DNA of 64,000 bases from contig JAFMHL010000005.1 of NCBI GenBank assembly GCA_017854535.1, forward strand, positions 41,001 to 105,000. The letters are read 5' to 3'. The notes beneath the pieces are model-generated. The model was not told the origin of the DNA and did no database searches. It was given only the letters and a program-made list of their open reading frames with translations. Positions 1 to 8,239 of this stretch are shown one piece after another. Origin of the DNA: Nitratireductor sp. (GTDB lineage: Bacteria; Pseudomonadota; Alphaproteobacteria; Rhizobiales; Rhizobiaceae). The position numbers and the translations under genes were made by a program. How positions within the stretch are numbered: position 1 is the stretch's first letter; each line of letters begins with the position of its first letter.

Positions 1-252
1 GATATCATTTCGGAAACAAGTGAAATTCCACGCGAAGAAATCACACCTGATAGCCATACCATTGATGACCTTGGCATCGATAGCCTTGATTTTCTTGATA
101 TCGTATTTGCGGTAGACAAAGAATTCGGCATTAAAATTCCTTTGGAAACTTGGACACAGGAAGTGAACGATGGCAAAGCTTCAACCGAAGAATACTTCGT
201 CATGAAAAACCTGGTTGCCAAAATCGATGAATTGGTTGCTGCAAAGGCATAA
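1..252 (+). CDS. acpXL: Acyl carrier protein AcpXL (3' part)
   Basis: The window opens inside this gene; 83 codons to the TAA are visible. The encoded segment has the phosphopantetheine attachment motif GIDSLDFLD, in which the Ser carries the prosthetic arm, followed by an acidic helical C-terminus. The long C-terminal half and the following FabZ-like, paired ketosynthase, dehydrogenase and acyltransferase genes are the standard Rhizobiales cluster for the very-long-chain hydroxy fatty acid of lipid A. The identification as AcpXL rather than the general AcpP rests on that context and on the divergent sequence after the DSL motif. A strong terminator follows, so acpXL may be made in excess of the downstream genes. 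Confidence 0.9.
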   Translation, partial: DIISETSEIPREEITPDSHTIDDLGIDSLDFLDIVFAVDKEFGIKIPLETWTQEVNDGKASTEEYFVMKNLVAKIDELVAAKA

Positions 253-326
253 TTGCCAAAGCTACTTGCTTATTGTGCTGCAAGAGAGGTTCATCCTCAG
301 CGCAAAAATGCATTTCAAACCTCTTT

Positions 327-350
327 CAGGCCCCCATGGGGCCTGTTTTG
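327..350 (+). terminator. Intrinsic terminator after acpXL
   Basis: A perfect 8-bp stem CAGGCCCC/GGGGCCTG with a CAT loop is followed by TTTTG. It lies 75 bases after the acpXL stop and about 107 bases before the next start. It probably separates abundant acpXL mRNA from the rest of the cluster. Confidence 0.75.
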
Positions 351-456
351 TTGATTAGCCTATGGTTCCGTGTTGATTTAGTCTTACTGAATATTGGGAT
401 GACGACTCCAATTGACGGCTTGTTACGGCCACTTATAAACCACCAAGGAGAGTAAA

Positions 457-912
457 ATGCAGCTTGAATATTTTCAGATGATTGATCGCATTGTTGAAGT
501 TGATCTTGAAAAGAAAATCATGCGTGCAAACTCAATTGTTCCTGACCAAAGCACCGTTTTTGAAGGCCACTTTCCAGGTCATCCCTTGGTTCCAGGCGTA
601 TTAATGATTGAAACCATGGCACAGTGTTCTGGCATTTTAATCATGCATACCATCGACTTCACCAAAATCCCTTTGCTGGCTGGGGTCAAAGAAGGCAAGT
701 TGCGTGACTTTGTTGGTCCAAAAACCGAACTCGAAATCAAAGCTGAAATTGAACATGAAGGCTCAGGCTTTGCCGTTACCCGTGCCGAAATCCGTTCTGG
801 CGGCAAACGCGTTGCCAATGCTCAATTGACCTTTACCATCAGACCCTTCCCCAATCCGGAATTACAAACACTTATCAAGGGTCAGGTTGCTGACATGAAA
901 ATCAAAACTTGA
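457..912 (+). CDS. FabZ-like 3-hydroxyacyl-ACP dehydratase (AcpXL pathway)
   Basis: The 151-residue hotdog-fold protein has the FabZ motif GHFPGHPLVPGVLMIETMAQ, with the expected catalytic His38 and Glu52. It should dehydrate 3-hydroxyacyl-AcpXL during elongation of the very-long-chain fatty acid. The length matches FabZ. The start is set by AAGGAG about 7 bases before ATG. It lies between acpXL and the two ketosynthases, which makes a special role with AcpXL more likely than general fatty acid synthesis. Function by family is firm; substrate is inferred from neighbours. Confidence 0.9.
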   Translation: MQLEYFQMIDRIVEVDLEKKIMRANSIVPDQSTVFEGHFPGHPLVPGVLMIETMAQCSGILIMHTIDFTKIPLLAGVKEGKLRDFVGPKTELEIKAEIEHEGSGFAVTRAEIRSGGKRVANAQLTFTIRPFPNPELQTLIKGQVADMKIKT

Positions 913-995
913 TTGAATGTGACCTCAGCTAAAAATGCTCAATTCCTTGATTATGCCTGATGCGTGGATTGAGCAGGAATTTGGAAAGCAAATGC

Positions 996-1024
996 CGCCC
1001 CCTTATTTTTGGGGTGTTTTTATT
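996..1024 (+). terminator. Possible weak terminator after the FabZ-like gene
   Basis: A short G/C stem (CCCC/GGGG) around an AT-rich loop is followed by TGTTTTTA. The stem is only 4-5 bp, so termination may be partial. It lies in the 181-base gap before the first ketosynthase. Confidence 0.4.
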
Positions 1025-1093
1025 TATGCGGATTGATAGTACAAGAGTTACGAATTTGATCACGCCCTGAAATCAGGCAATTTTGGAAGACAG

Positions 1094-2299
1094 ATGACAA
1101 CGAATACAAAAGAAGTTTGGATCACCGGTATCGGCATGGTTTCGTCCATTGGTGAAGGCGCTCAAACTCATTGGGCCGCATTGAGCGAAGCAGAAAACCC
1201 AAAACCCGTTATAGATACAGATAAATTCAAACCTTATGCTGTCCATCCTTTGCCGGAAATGGATTGGGCGCTGCAAATGCCTCGCAAAGACCAACGCCAG
1301 ATGGAAAATTGGCAGCGCCTTGGCGTTTACGCGGCCGGGTTAGCCTTGGATGATGCTGGCATCAAAGACAATGAAGAGCTTGTTTCATCTATGGATTTGG
1401 TAGTCTGCGCAGGTGGCGGTGAACGCGATCTGGTAACAGATGAAAATATCTTGAAAGAAGCCAAAAGCCGTAATGACCGGGACTTGATTTTGAATGAACG
1501 CCTTCCTCAGGATTTGCGTCCTACTCTTTTCTTGGCACAGCTTTCAAATCTGATGGCCGGAAACATTTCGATTGTTCACAAAGTTACAGGCTCTTCGCGC
1601 ACTTATATGGGCGAAGAAAGTGCCGGAATCACCGCTGTTCGCGATGCTGTTGCACGGATATCCAATGGCCAAAGCACCCATTTGCTGGTAGGCGGCGCAT
1701 ATAATGCTGAGCGTCCCGATCTATTCTTGAATTTGGAGCTCGGCCATTATCTCGCACAAGACAATAGCGCGCCCGTTTGGGAGCGTCAGGAAAAGGATGG
1801 TGGCGTAATTCCAGGTTCTGCAGGTGTATTCCTTGTCTTGGAATCAGCTGATCATGCAAAAGCGCGCGGCGCTAAAGCCTATGCAAAGCTTGGCGCTGTA
1901 GCCTCTGACCTTGGCCCTCGTGATATGGACAATACCAAAGACCGTTTAAACACGATGATGAGCGAATTAGCACTTGAGCCTTCTTCAAGCCTTGCTGTAA
2001 TTACTGGTTGCACTGGCTATAAAGGCATTACAGAATGGGAATATGGCGCCATTCAGGGAAAGCTTGGCATGGAAGTGCCAATTAGAGCTTACACTTCCAT
2101 GATCGGTAATCCGATGGAAGCAAATTTCCCTTTCGCTATAGCGCTGGCCGCTTTAGCACTGCACAAAAATGGTTTCTATCCGACCTTTGAAAAAGCTGAA
2201 AAGCCGGTCAAAATCAATCCTACATCTGTGATGGTTTCCACAAGCGGCCATTATCGCGGCGAAGGCATTGCCCTTGTCGAAAAAATTTCCTGCAAATGA
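1094..2299 (+). CDS. Degenerate beta-ketoacyl-ACP synthase-like protein (non-catalytic partner)
   Basis: This 401-residue thiolase-fold protein resembles KAS II/FabF over its whole length and is 9 bases upstream of an intact ketosynthase. The nucleophile is missing: the stretch TYMGEESAGITAV aligns with TACASGATAI of the neighbour, placing Glu175 where Cys should be. The first catalytic His (NAHGTSTP in the neighbour) is replaced by a GCTGYKG segment, and the second (MIGHT) reads MIGNP. It therefore cannot condense by the normal mechanism. By analogy with chain-length factors of type II polyketide synthases it is probably a heterodimer partner of the next protein, helping set the C26-C28 chain length. 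The partner role is an inference. Confidence 0.85.
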   Translation: MTTNTKEVWITGIGMVSSIGEGAQTHWAALSEAENPKPVIDTDKFKPYAVHPLPEMDWALQMPRKDQRQMENWQRLGVYAAGLALDDAGIKDNEELVSSMDLVVCAGGGERDLVTDENILKEAKSRNDRDLILNERLPQDLRPTLFLAQLSNLMAGNISIVHKVTGSSRTYMGEESAGITAVRDAVARISNGQSTHLLVGGAYNAERPDLFLNLELGHYLAQDNSAPVWERQEKDGGVIPGSAGVFLVLESADHAKARGAKAYAKLGAVASDLGPRDMDNTKDRLNTMMSELALEPSSSLAVITGCTGYKGITEWEYGAIQGKLGMEVPIRAYTSMIGNPMEANFPFAIALAALALHKNGFYPTFEKAEKPVKINPTSVMVSTSGHYRGEGIALVEKISCK

Positions 2300-2308
2300 G
2301 GTCCTTAC

Positions 2309-3586
2309 ATGTCTAATTCTTATACAGATCACAAAGGCCGCCCTATTGTAGTCGTAACTGGCATGGGTGTAGTCACCTCATTGGGTAAAGGTAAAGCCGA
2401 CAACTGGAGCGCCCTTACTGCAGGCAAATCCGGCATCAAAAAAGTCGAACGTTTCCCGATTGATGGTTTAAATACCATTATCGCCGGAACAGTAGATTTC
2501 ATGGATTCTGAAGAAGTATCTGCTCCTGCAATCTCTTATGCCATGGCAGACTCAACTGCTGGCGAAGCATTAGAAGAAGCCGGATTTGGGACAGATGGTT
2601 TTCCTGGCCCCCTCTTCTTTGCAGCGCCTCCTGTCGAACTTGAATGGCAGCACCGCTTCACACTTATGGAAGAAAATCCGGTCGAAAACCCTGGCTATGA
2701 AGCTATTTTGCAAGCTGCCCGCGCAAAAAAGCACGAAAATATGCATTCGCTCGTTCAATTGGGCACGATTGCCTATCGTATTGCTGAAAAATACCGCACC
2801 AAAGGCCTGCCGATTTCATTGTCGACCGCCTGTGCATCAGGCGCAACTGCAATCCAGCAAGGCATGGAATCAATCCGTCGCGGCGAATCAAAAGCAGCCC
2901 TTTGCGTTGCTTCTGACGGTTCGGTAACGGCTGAAGGCCTTATCCGGTTTTCACTTCTTTCAGCCCTTTCAACAAACAACGAAAAACCAACAGCTGCTTC
3001 GCGCCCGTTTTCGAAAGACCGCAATGGCTTCGTGATGGCCGAAGGTTCTGGCGCATTGGTACTCGAATCGCTTGAGCATGCAGTTGGCCGTGGCGCGAAC
3101 ATTATTGGCGTGTTGCGCGGGGTTGGCGAGAAAGCAGACTTCTTCCACCGAACCCGTTCAAGCCCTGATGGGAAACCTGCGATAACCACCATCCATCAGG
3201 CAATTGAGGATGCAGGCATAACCACCGCAGATATCGATTATATCAACGCCCATGGCACATCGACCCCTGAAAACGACCGTATGGAGTATAATTCGCTCAA
3301 AGCAGTGTTCGGCGAAGCAATCCACAAAGTTCCTATATCTTCCAATAAATCCATGATTGGCCACACTTTGACCGCGGGCGGCGCTGTTGAAGCCGTGTTT
3401 TCGTTCCTGACAATGAAAGACGGCATTATCCCGCCAACGATCAATTACGACACGCCAGATCCTGATATTCCGCTTGATGTGGTTCCAAATGTGAAACGGG
3501 AAGCGAATGTGCGAAATGTGCTTTCAAACTCGTTTGGCTTTGGTGGACAAAACGCCTGTCTTGTATTTGGCCGCGACGTGGCTTAA
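2309..3586 (+). CDS. Beta-ketoacyl-ACP synthase II-type enzyme of the AcpXL cluster
   Basis: The 425-residue protein has the complete KAS II catalytic set: Cys175 in STACASG, His315 in NAHGTSTP and His352 in MIGHTLTAGG. It elongates acyl-ACP by decarboxylative condensation with malonyl-ACP. It begins 9 bases after the degenerate ketosynthase, so the two are co-translated. Position in the acpXL-lpxXL cluster points to elongation of the very-long-chain lipid A acyl group. No other anomaly was seen. Confidence 0.92.
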   Translation: MSNSYTDHKGRPIVVVTGMGVVTSLGKGKADNWSALTAGKSGIKKVERFPIDGLNTIIAGTVDFMDSEEVSAPAISYAMADSTAGEALEEAGFGTDGFPGPLFFAAPPVELEWQHRFTLMEENPVENPGYEAILQAARAKKHENMHSLVQLGTIAYRIAEKYRTKGLPISLSTACASGATAIQQGMESIRRGESKAALCVASDGSVTAEGLIRFSLLSALSTNNEKPTAASRPFSKDRNGFVMAEGSGALVLESLEHAVGRGANIIGVLRGVGEKADFFHRTRSSPDGKPAITTIHQAIEDAGITTADIDYINAHGTSTPENDRMEYNSLKAVFGEAIHKVPISSNKSMIGHTLTAGGAVEAVFSFLTMKDGIIPPTINYDTPDPDIPLDVVPNVKREANVRNVLSNSFGFGGQNACLVFGRDVA

Positions 3587-3677
3587 CGAAGACCTATCCG
3601 CGGGAAAGTCGGTGAGATGTCCATGAGACAATCACCATGTTCCCTATTTTTATCATTCTGTTACAGGAGAGAAAGCA

Positions 3678-4709
3678 TTGCGCGCTCTTCAACTTATTTC
3701 TGACCGTGAAGTCAAAGTCACTGATGTTGCTCCCCCACCGCCTCCAGGCGAGGGCGAAGTCCAATTGAAAATCAAAGTGGTTGCCCTCAACCATATCGAT
3801 GTTTGGGGCTGGCGAGGCATGGCATTTGCCAAACGCAAACTGCCTATGACCGTTGGTGCTGAAGCATCCGCTGAAATCGCAGCAATTGGCCCTGGCGTTA
3901 CCGGTCTCAAGACAGGTGATCTTGTGGCGATCTATGGTGCACCGACTTGTGGCGTTTGTCGCCCATGCCGCGAAGGTCGCGACAATCACTGCGAACATCC
4001 AAAAGGCGTTCATGGGTTCCATTTAGATGGCTATGCTCAGGAACTGGCAAACATGCCAGCTCGCAATGTTGTGCGCGCGCCAGAAGGTCTTTCCGATATT
4101 GCAGCAGCTGTTGCTCCAGTAACATTCGGCACCTGCGAACACATGCTGTTTGACAATGCCAAATTGGAATCAGGCGAAACAGTACTCATTCATGCCGGAG
4201 GCTCAGGCATTGGTTCTGCAGCGATCCAACTTGCCAAGAAAATTGGTTGCACGGTAATCACAACAGTCGGTTCTGATGACAAGTTCGACAAATGTTTCGA
4301 ACTCGGCGCTGATCACGTTATCAACTACAACACCGAGCCTTGGACCTCGCGCGCGCGCAAGATTACAATGAAAAAAGGCGTTGATGTTGTTTTTGAGCAT
4401 GTTGGTAAAGACACATGGGCTGGTTCCATGATGGTGCTTCGTCGCGGCGGAAGATTGGTCACCTGCGGATCAACCAGCGGCGTGTCGGCTGAAACAAATC
4501 TGATGATGTTGTTCCAACAGCAACTTCGTTTGATCGGTTCATTTGGCTGTAACATGCGTAACATGACAGACGCCATGGAGAAAATGGCCCATGGTGTTGT
4601 GCATCCGGTGATTGATACTGAGCTGGAATTCGGAGATCTGGGCCCTGCCCTTGAACGCATGGAAGCCCGTAAAGTGTTTGGCAAAATCATTATGCGGGTC
4701 AACGACTAA
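3678..4709 (+). CDS. Zinc-binding medium-chain dehydrogenase/reductase of the lipid A VLCFA cluster
   Basis: The 343-residue MDR-fold protein has a GroES-like N-terminal half with a structural zinc lobe (CGVCRPC...HCEH, about residues 93-107) and a Rossmann half with the nucleotide loop HAGGSGIGSAA. A TTG start is supported by AGGAGAG just upstream. Homologues occupy this position between the ketosynthases and lpxXL in Rhizobiales; a reductase step in fatty acid elongation (enoyl or keto reduction) is the likely role, but this is from context only. It is 91 bases downstream of the ketosynthase. Confidence 0.85.
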   Translation: MRALQLISDREVKVTDVAPPPPPGEGEVQLKIKVVALNHIDVWGWRGMAFAKRKLPMTVGAEASAEIAAIGPGVTGLKTGDLVAIYGAPTCGVCRPCREGRDNHCEHPKGVHGFHLDGYAQELANMPARNVVRAPEGLSDIAAAVAPVTFGTCEHMLFDNAKLESGETVLIHAGGSGIGSAAIQLAKKIGCTVITTVGSDDKFDKCFELGADHVINYNTEPWTSRARKITMKKGVDVVFEHVGKDTWAGSMMVLRRGGRLVTCGSTSGVSAETNLMMLFQQQLRLIGSFGCNMRNMTDAMEKMAHGVVHPVIDTELEFGDLGPALERMEARKVFGKIIMRVND

Positions 4710-4744
4710 ACGCAGCAAATTCAACCCTATGATTTGAGACAAAC

Positions 4745-5707
4745 GTGGCCAAAAACCGCACGAAATACCCAAAATGGTATGTTTGGATGCGCAATGCTCG
4801 CGACTGGACACTTGCGCGCTGGCTGCTGGCATTTCTCTGGTTCGTAAAGCTCCTGCCCGCCAATGGCGCTATCAACGCCACCGCTTGGATTACACGCAAA
4901 ATTGGAATGTTCCATCCTCGCACAAAGGACGCGAGAGCCAATTTGATTTTGGCTTTCCCGGAAAAGTCTGCAGAAGAGATAGAAACAATTCTTCATGGTA
5001 TGTGGGAGAATCTTGGACGTACCGCTGCTGAATACGCATTTCTCGACAAGATCTTTGAGATTGACCATGAAAACCAGCAAAACGGCCGATTTGAAATTTC
5101 TGGTTCAAAAAACTTTGAGGAATTGCGCGATCATGTAGGACCTGCAATTTGCTTTACGGCGCACACGGGAAACTGGGAAGTTTTGCCAGTTGGGGCCGCA
5201 GCCTATGACCTCAATATTACGGCCCTCTTTCGCCCACCTAACAACAGATATTTGGCACGTGAGGTTTTAAAAGCACGCAAAACCAGCATGGGCCACTTGG
5301 TTCCGTCAAAAGCCGGCGCCGCCTGGGCTTTGTCAGGCGTGATGGATGAAGGTGGTAAGGTTGGTGTATTGGCCGATCAATATTTTGCACGAGGCCCTGA
5401 AGTCACATTCTTCGGACGCCAAACCGCAGCAAATCCCCTACTAGCAAAACTTGCCCGCAACTATGACTGCCCGGTCTATCCCGCCAGAACAGTCCGCCTG
5501 CCAAATGGACGCTTTAGAATTGAATTACAGGATAAGCTGGATATTCCTTATGGCGAGAACGGTAAAGTGGATACTAACAAACTGACCCAGCAGATTACGG
5601 ATATCATGGAAGGCTGGATCCGTGAATATCCAGAGCAATGGCTATGGCTGCATAACCGTTGGCGCGCACCTAAACCGCGCATAAGAAAAGGCCGAAAGCG
5701 GGCTTAA
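4745..5707 (+). CDS. lpxXL: Lipid A very-long-chain acyltransferase, LpxXL type
   Basis: This is a 320-residue member of the LpxL/HtrB lysophospholipid-type acyltransferase family. The catalytic HX4E motif is His140-TGNW-Glu145. A hydrophobic N-terminal segment (about residues 22-37) anchors it in the inner membrane and the C-terminus is strongly basic. It should transfer the very-long-chain hydroxyacyl group from AcpXL to lipid A. The start is GTG with a weak upstream GAG. As the last gene of the cluster it ends within a terminator stem. LpxXL rather than LpxL is inferred from linkage to acpXL. Confidence 0.92.
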   Translation: MAKNRTKYPKWYVWMRNARDWTLARWLLAFLWFVKLLPANGAINATAWITRKIGMFHPRTKDARANLILAFPEKSAEEIETILHGMWENLGRTAAEYAFLDKIFEIDHENQQNGRFEISGSKNFEELRDHVGPAICFTAHTGNWEVLPVGAAAYDLNITALFRPPNNRYLAREVLKARKTSMGHLVPSKAGAAWALSGVMDEGGKVGVLADQYFARGPEVTFFGRQTAANPLLAKLARNYDCPVYPARTVRLPNGRFRIELQDKLDIPYGENGKVDTNKLTQQITDIMEGWIREYPEQWLWLHNRWRAPKPRIRKGRKRA

Positions 5708-5726
5708 CGCAATCGGCCTTTGTTTG
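5687..5726 (+). terminator. Terminator overlapping the lpxXL stop codon
   Basis: The 8-bp stem AAAGGCCG/CGGCCTTT spans the end of lpxXL and its stop, followed by GTTTG. It may serve both this cluster and the convergent transpeptidase gene, since the minus strand also ends in TTTT-rich sequence. Confidence 0.6.
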
Positions 5727-5743
5727 AAACACTATGAAATAGC

Positions 5744-6166
5744 TTATTGAGTGACACGCACCTTCATGTTCTTCAAACCGACACGCTGTGTCATGTTGTA
5801 AAGAATGCGCGCATTGTCCACATGAAGCCTCACGCAACCAGCTGATGCTGGACGACCAAGACGCTTCGTCTGATTGGTTCCATGAATAGCAAAATTGCCG
5901 CTGTAAAAGATAGAATAAGGCATTGGCGCATTATTATATCTGCTCGAGCGATGATGTTTAGACAGGTGTTTCGCGCGCCAAGTACCTCTTGGTGTAACCT
6001 TACCTTTACGTGCCGTCGAAACTGGCCATACATATTTCAGTCTGCCATTGCTATAAACACGCATTTTTTGTTCAGAAATATCAACCCGCGCCTCAAGCAC
6101 AGCGGAATACGCTGGAGTGCCCGCAAGTCCCAATAACATAACTGCTGCTGCCAATAGTGCTCTCAT
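5744..6166 (-). CDS. L,D-transpeptidase (YkuD domain), exported
   Basis: The 140-residue protein has an N-terminal signal peptide (hydrophobic residues 2-21, ending PAYSA) and a YkuD catalytic domain. The signature is IHGT at His95 and ASAGCVRLH with nucleophile Cys111. It would cross-link peptidoglycan, or lipoprotein to peptidoglycan, in the periplasm, which is common in Rhizobiales. The ATG at 6166 is chosen because GGGAG precedes it by a proper distance; an upstream in-frame ATG lacks a site. It is transcribed alone, convergent to lpxXL. Confidence 0.92.
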   Translation of the reverse strand: MRALLAAAVMLLGLAGTPAYSAVLEARVDISEQKMRVYSNGRLKYVWPVSTARKGKVTPRGTWRAKHLSKHHRSSRYNNAPMPYSIFYSGNFAIHGTNQTKRLGRPASAGCVRLHVDNARILYNMTQRVGLKNMKVRVTQ

Positions 6167-6366
6167 ATTCAACTCCCTGTACACCTATAAATTTCAAGCC
6201 CCGTTAGGTTGAACATAGCACAAAATCAGTTTTTTGCGATAGTTTTGGTTCGGCGTTCAAAATCAGGGTAAATTTTTTTGCAAGTCTTTCTTCACTTTAA
6301 ATTAATCTTCGGCTCAAAATGCATATTTGAATTGAATTCAAACTAATCTCGTGAAAGCATTCTTTC

Positions 6367-7647
6367 ATGCATGATTTATCAGACAAACTGTTTAACGAGA
6401 TTGATCGCAGGCAAGACGACTTGGTTCTTTTAACGCAAGAACTGGTGCGATTTCCTACGATCAATCCACCTGGAGAAGCTTATACACCCTGCGCAGAGTA
6501 TATTGGCAGACGATTGAAAAAAACAGGATTCACTATTGAATATGTTCGAGGTGAAGGAACACCCGGCGATAGCGACAGATACCCCAGAACGAATGTCATC
6601 GGTCGCATCGAAGGCAAACGGCCTGGACCCACGGTTCATTTCAATTCCCACATAGATGTCGTGGATGCAGGCGCCGGATGGACCTTTGACCCCTTCGCCG
6701 CAACGATTCACGACGGCAAAATTTATGGTCGCGGAACCTGCGATATGAAAGGCGGACTTTCAACCTCTATCATTGCAGTGGAAGCCTATATTGCTTGTAA
6801 TCCGGATTTCAGCGGCGCCATTGAAATCTCTGGAACCGTAGACGAAGAGTCAGGTGGTTTTGGCGGGGTCGCCTACCTAGCAAAGAAAGGTTATTTTTCC
6901 AAACCACGCGTTGATCACGTCATAATTCCTGAGCCGTTGAACAAAGATCGAATTTGCCTCGGCCATCGCGGCGTTTGGTGGGCAGAGATTGAAACGAAAG
7001 GCGAGCAAGCACATGGCTCTATGCCCTTCCTTGGCGATTGCGCTGTTCGTCATATGGGTGCGGTTTTGGAAGAATTGGAACGCGATCTATTCCCTAAACT
7101 CGATCTAAAGCGCACAGCCATGCCCGTTGTGCCAGAGGGCGCACGTTCTTCGACCATGAACATAAATGCAATCCATGGCGGACAGACTGACGACTATGAC
7201 GGTTTGCCAAGCCCAAATGTGCCTGACTCCTGTAAAATGACCATCGATCGCCGATTTTTAATCGAGGAACAACTCGGCGAGGTAAAATCAGAAATCACAG
7301 ACATCTTGGAGCAGCTAAAAAAGTCTCGCCCAAAATTTGATTACACCATTCGTGATCTGATGGAGGTGTTGCCAGTAATGACCGGGCGCGATGAACCAGT
7401 ACCTGCTTCAGTTGCTGCGGCCATTTTGCAAGTTATGGGCAAAGAGCCAGAATATGTGGTGTCCCCTGGGACTTACGACCAAAAGCATGTTTCCCGCATT
7501 GGTCACCTGAACGATTGCATCGCCTATGGTCCGGGGATATTAGACCTAGCCCATCGCCCTGATGAATATATTGTCATTCAAGATATGATCGAGAGCGCTA
7601 AAGTGATGGCGCTATCCATTCACTCGCTCCTGCACCCAAAAGGATGA
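6367..7647 (+). CDS. M20-family metallopeptidase/deacylase (ArgE/DapE type)
   Basis: The 426-residue protein has the two-zinc M20 layout: NSHIDVVDAG, GRGTCDMKGG, the catalytic DEESGG, a metal-binding EP segment and the late LAHRPDEY histidine. A dimerisation domain is inserted between, containing GEQAHGS. Family members cleave N-acyl amino acids or short peptides. The gene stands upstream of a peptide-type ABC importer in the same direction, so cytoplasmic processing of the imported substrate is plausible. ArgE or DapE identity cannot be assigned, since the sequence is divergent and ornithine or lysine genes are absent nearby. Confidence 0.85.
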   Translation: MHDLSDKLFNEIDRRQDDLVLLTQELVRFPTINPPGEAYTPCAEYIGRRLKKTGFTIEYVRGEGTPGDSDRYPRTNVIGRIEGKRPGPTVHFNSHIDVVDAGAGWTFDPFAATIHDGKIYGRGTCDMKGGLSTSIIAVEAYIACNPDFSGAIEISGTVDEESGGFGGVAYLAKKGYFSKPRVDHVIIPEPLNKDRICLGHRGVWWAEIETKGEQAHGSMPFLGDCAVRHMGAVLEELERDLFPKLDLKRTAMPVVPEGARSSTMNINAIHGGQTDDYDGLPSPNVPDSCKMTIDRRFLIEEQLGEVKSEITDILEQLKKSRPKFDYTIRDLMEVLPVMTGRDEPVPASVAAAILQVMGKEPEYVVSPGTYDQKHVSRIGHLNDCIAYGPGILDLAHRPDEYIVIQDMIESAKVMALSIHSLLHPKG

Positions 7648-7667
7648 ACCTGCATCTACGGCTTTTG

Positions 7668-8036
7668 TCAGCTTAGGGTGATCATCATCCAGCGTGTTAC
7701 CAGCACATATACAGCCAACACCGCGACGGCATAACCGCAATGGAAAGCATTCAAAGTCATTGCAGGAACGTCCTTAGGACCAAAATAGGCTTTTGAAGCA
7801 ATCGTCGGGACAAGTACCAGCCATAAAAAAGCTACCAAAATTCCAGCTCCGCCAAATGAAGCAAGCAGAAACGGCACTGGAATTGCGAAAATAATCGACC
7901 ATAAATGCTTTCTCGGATTTCCTGCCACAGCTGTGAACGGAACACCTTTCAGTATATTTGCAACAAATGCTGTTGCGACACAGCCAGCAATACCGCCAAG
8001 CAAAATACCAAGCCAAACGCCTAAATCTGTATACAT
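7668..8036 (-). CDS. Small integral membrane protein, unknown function
   Basis: The roughly 122-residue protein has about four hydrophobic segments with short loops and resembles DUF1761-type membrane proteins in size and pattern. It begins MYTDLGVWLGILLGG. An in-frame ATG 36 bases upstream (8072) is possible; neither start has a strong ribosome site. It runs against the peptidase and importer genes around it. No function can be inferred. Confidence 0.65.
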   Translation of the reverse strand: MYTDLGVWLGILLGGIAGCVATAFVANILKGVPFTAVAGNPRKHLWSIIFAIPVPFLLASFGGAGILVAFLWLVLVPTIASKAYFGPKDVPAMTLNAFHCGYAVAVLAVYVLVTRWMMITLS

Positions 8037-8239
8037 CTCTGGTTCTTTCCATATTTGTTGAAACGGCGACATTCGTTATCTTTGGTAACATATGCGCAAT
8101 ACTTCTGTCTAAAGCAAACACGCAAGTGCTCTAAAGCTACTACAAACATGCGATAATTTATTTCGTATTTGCCAAAGCGCCAACATCATCCTAAGATTTT
8201 GACATGAACGACTATCACCGCCTATTGGAGGATTTGCAC

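Noticed and set aside
273..455. A 60-codon frame after acpXL
   Set aside because: It crosses the terminator stem and has no ribosome site.
2586..2927. Alternative-frame open stretch inside the active ketosynthase
   Set aside because: The overlapping ketosynthase has full family similarity; this is a shadow.
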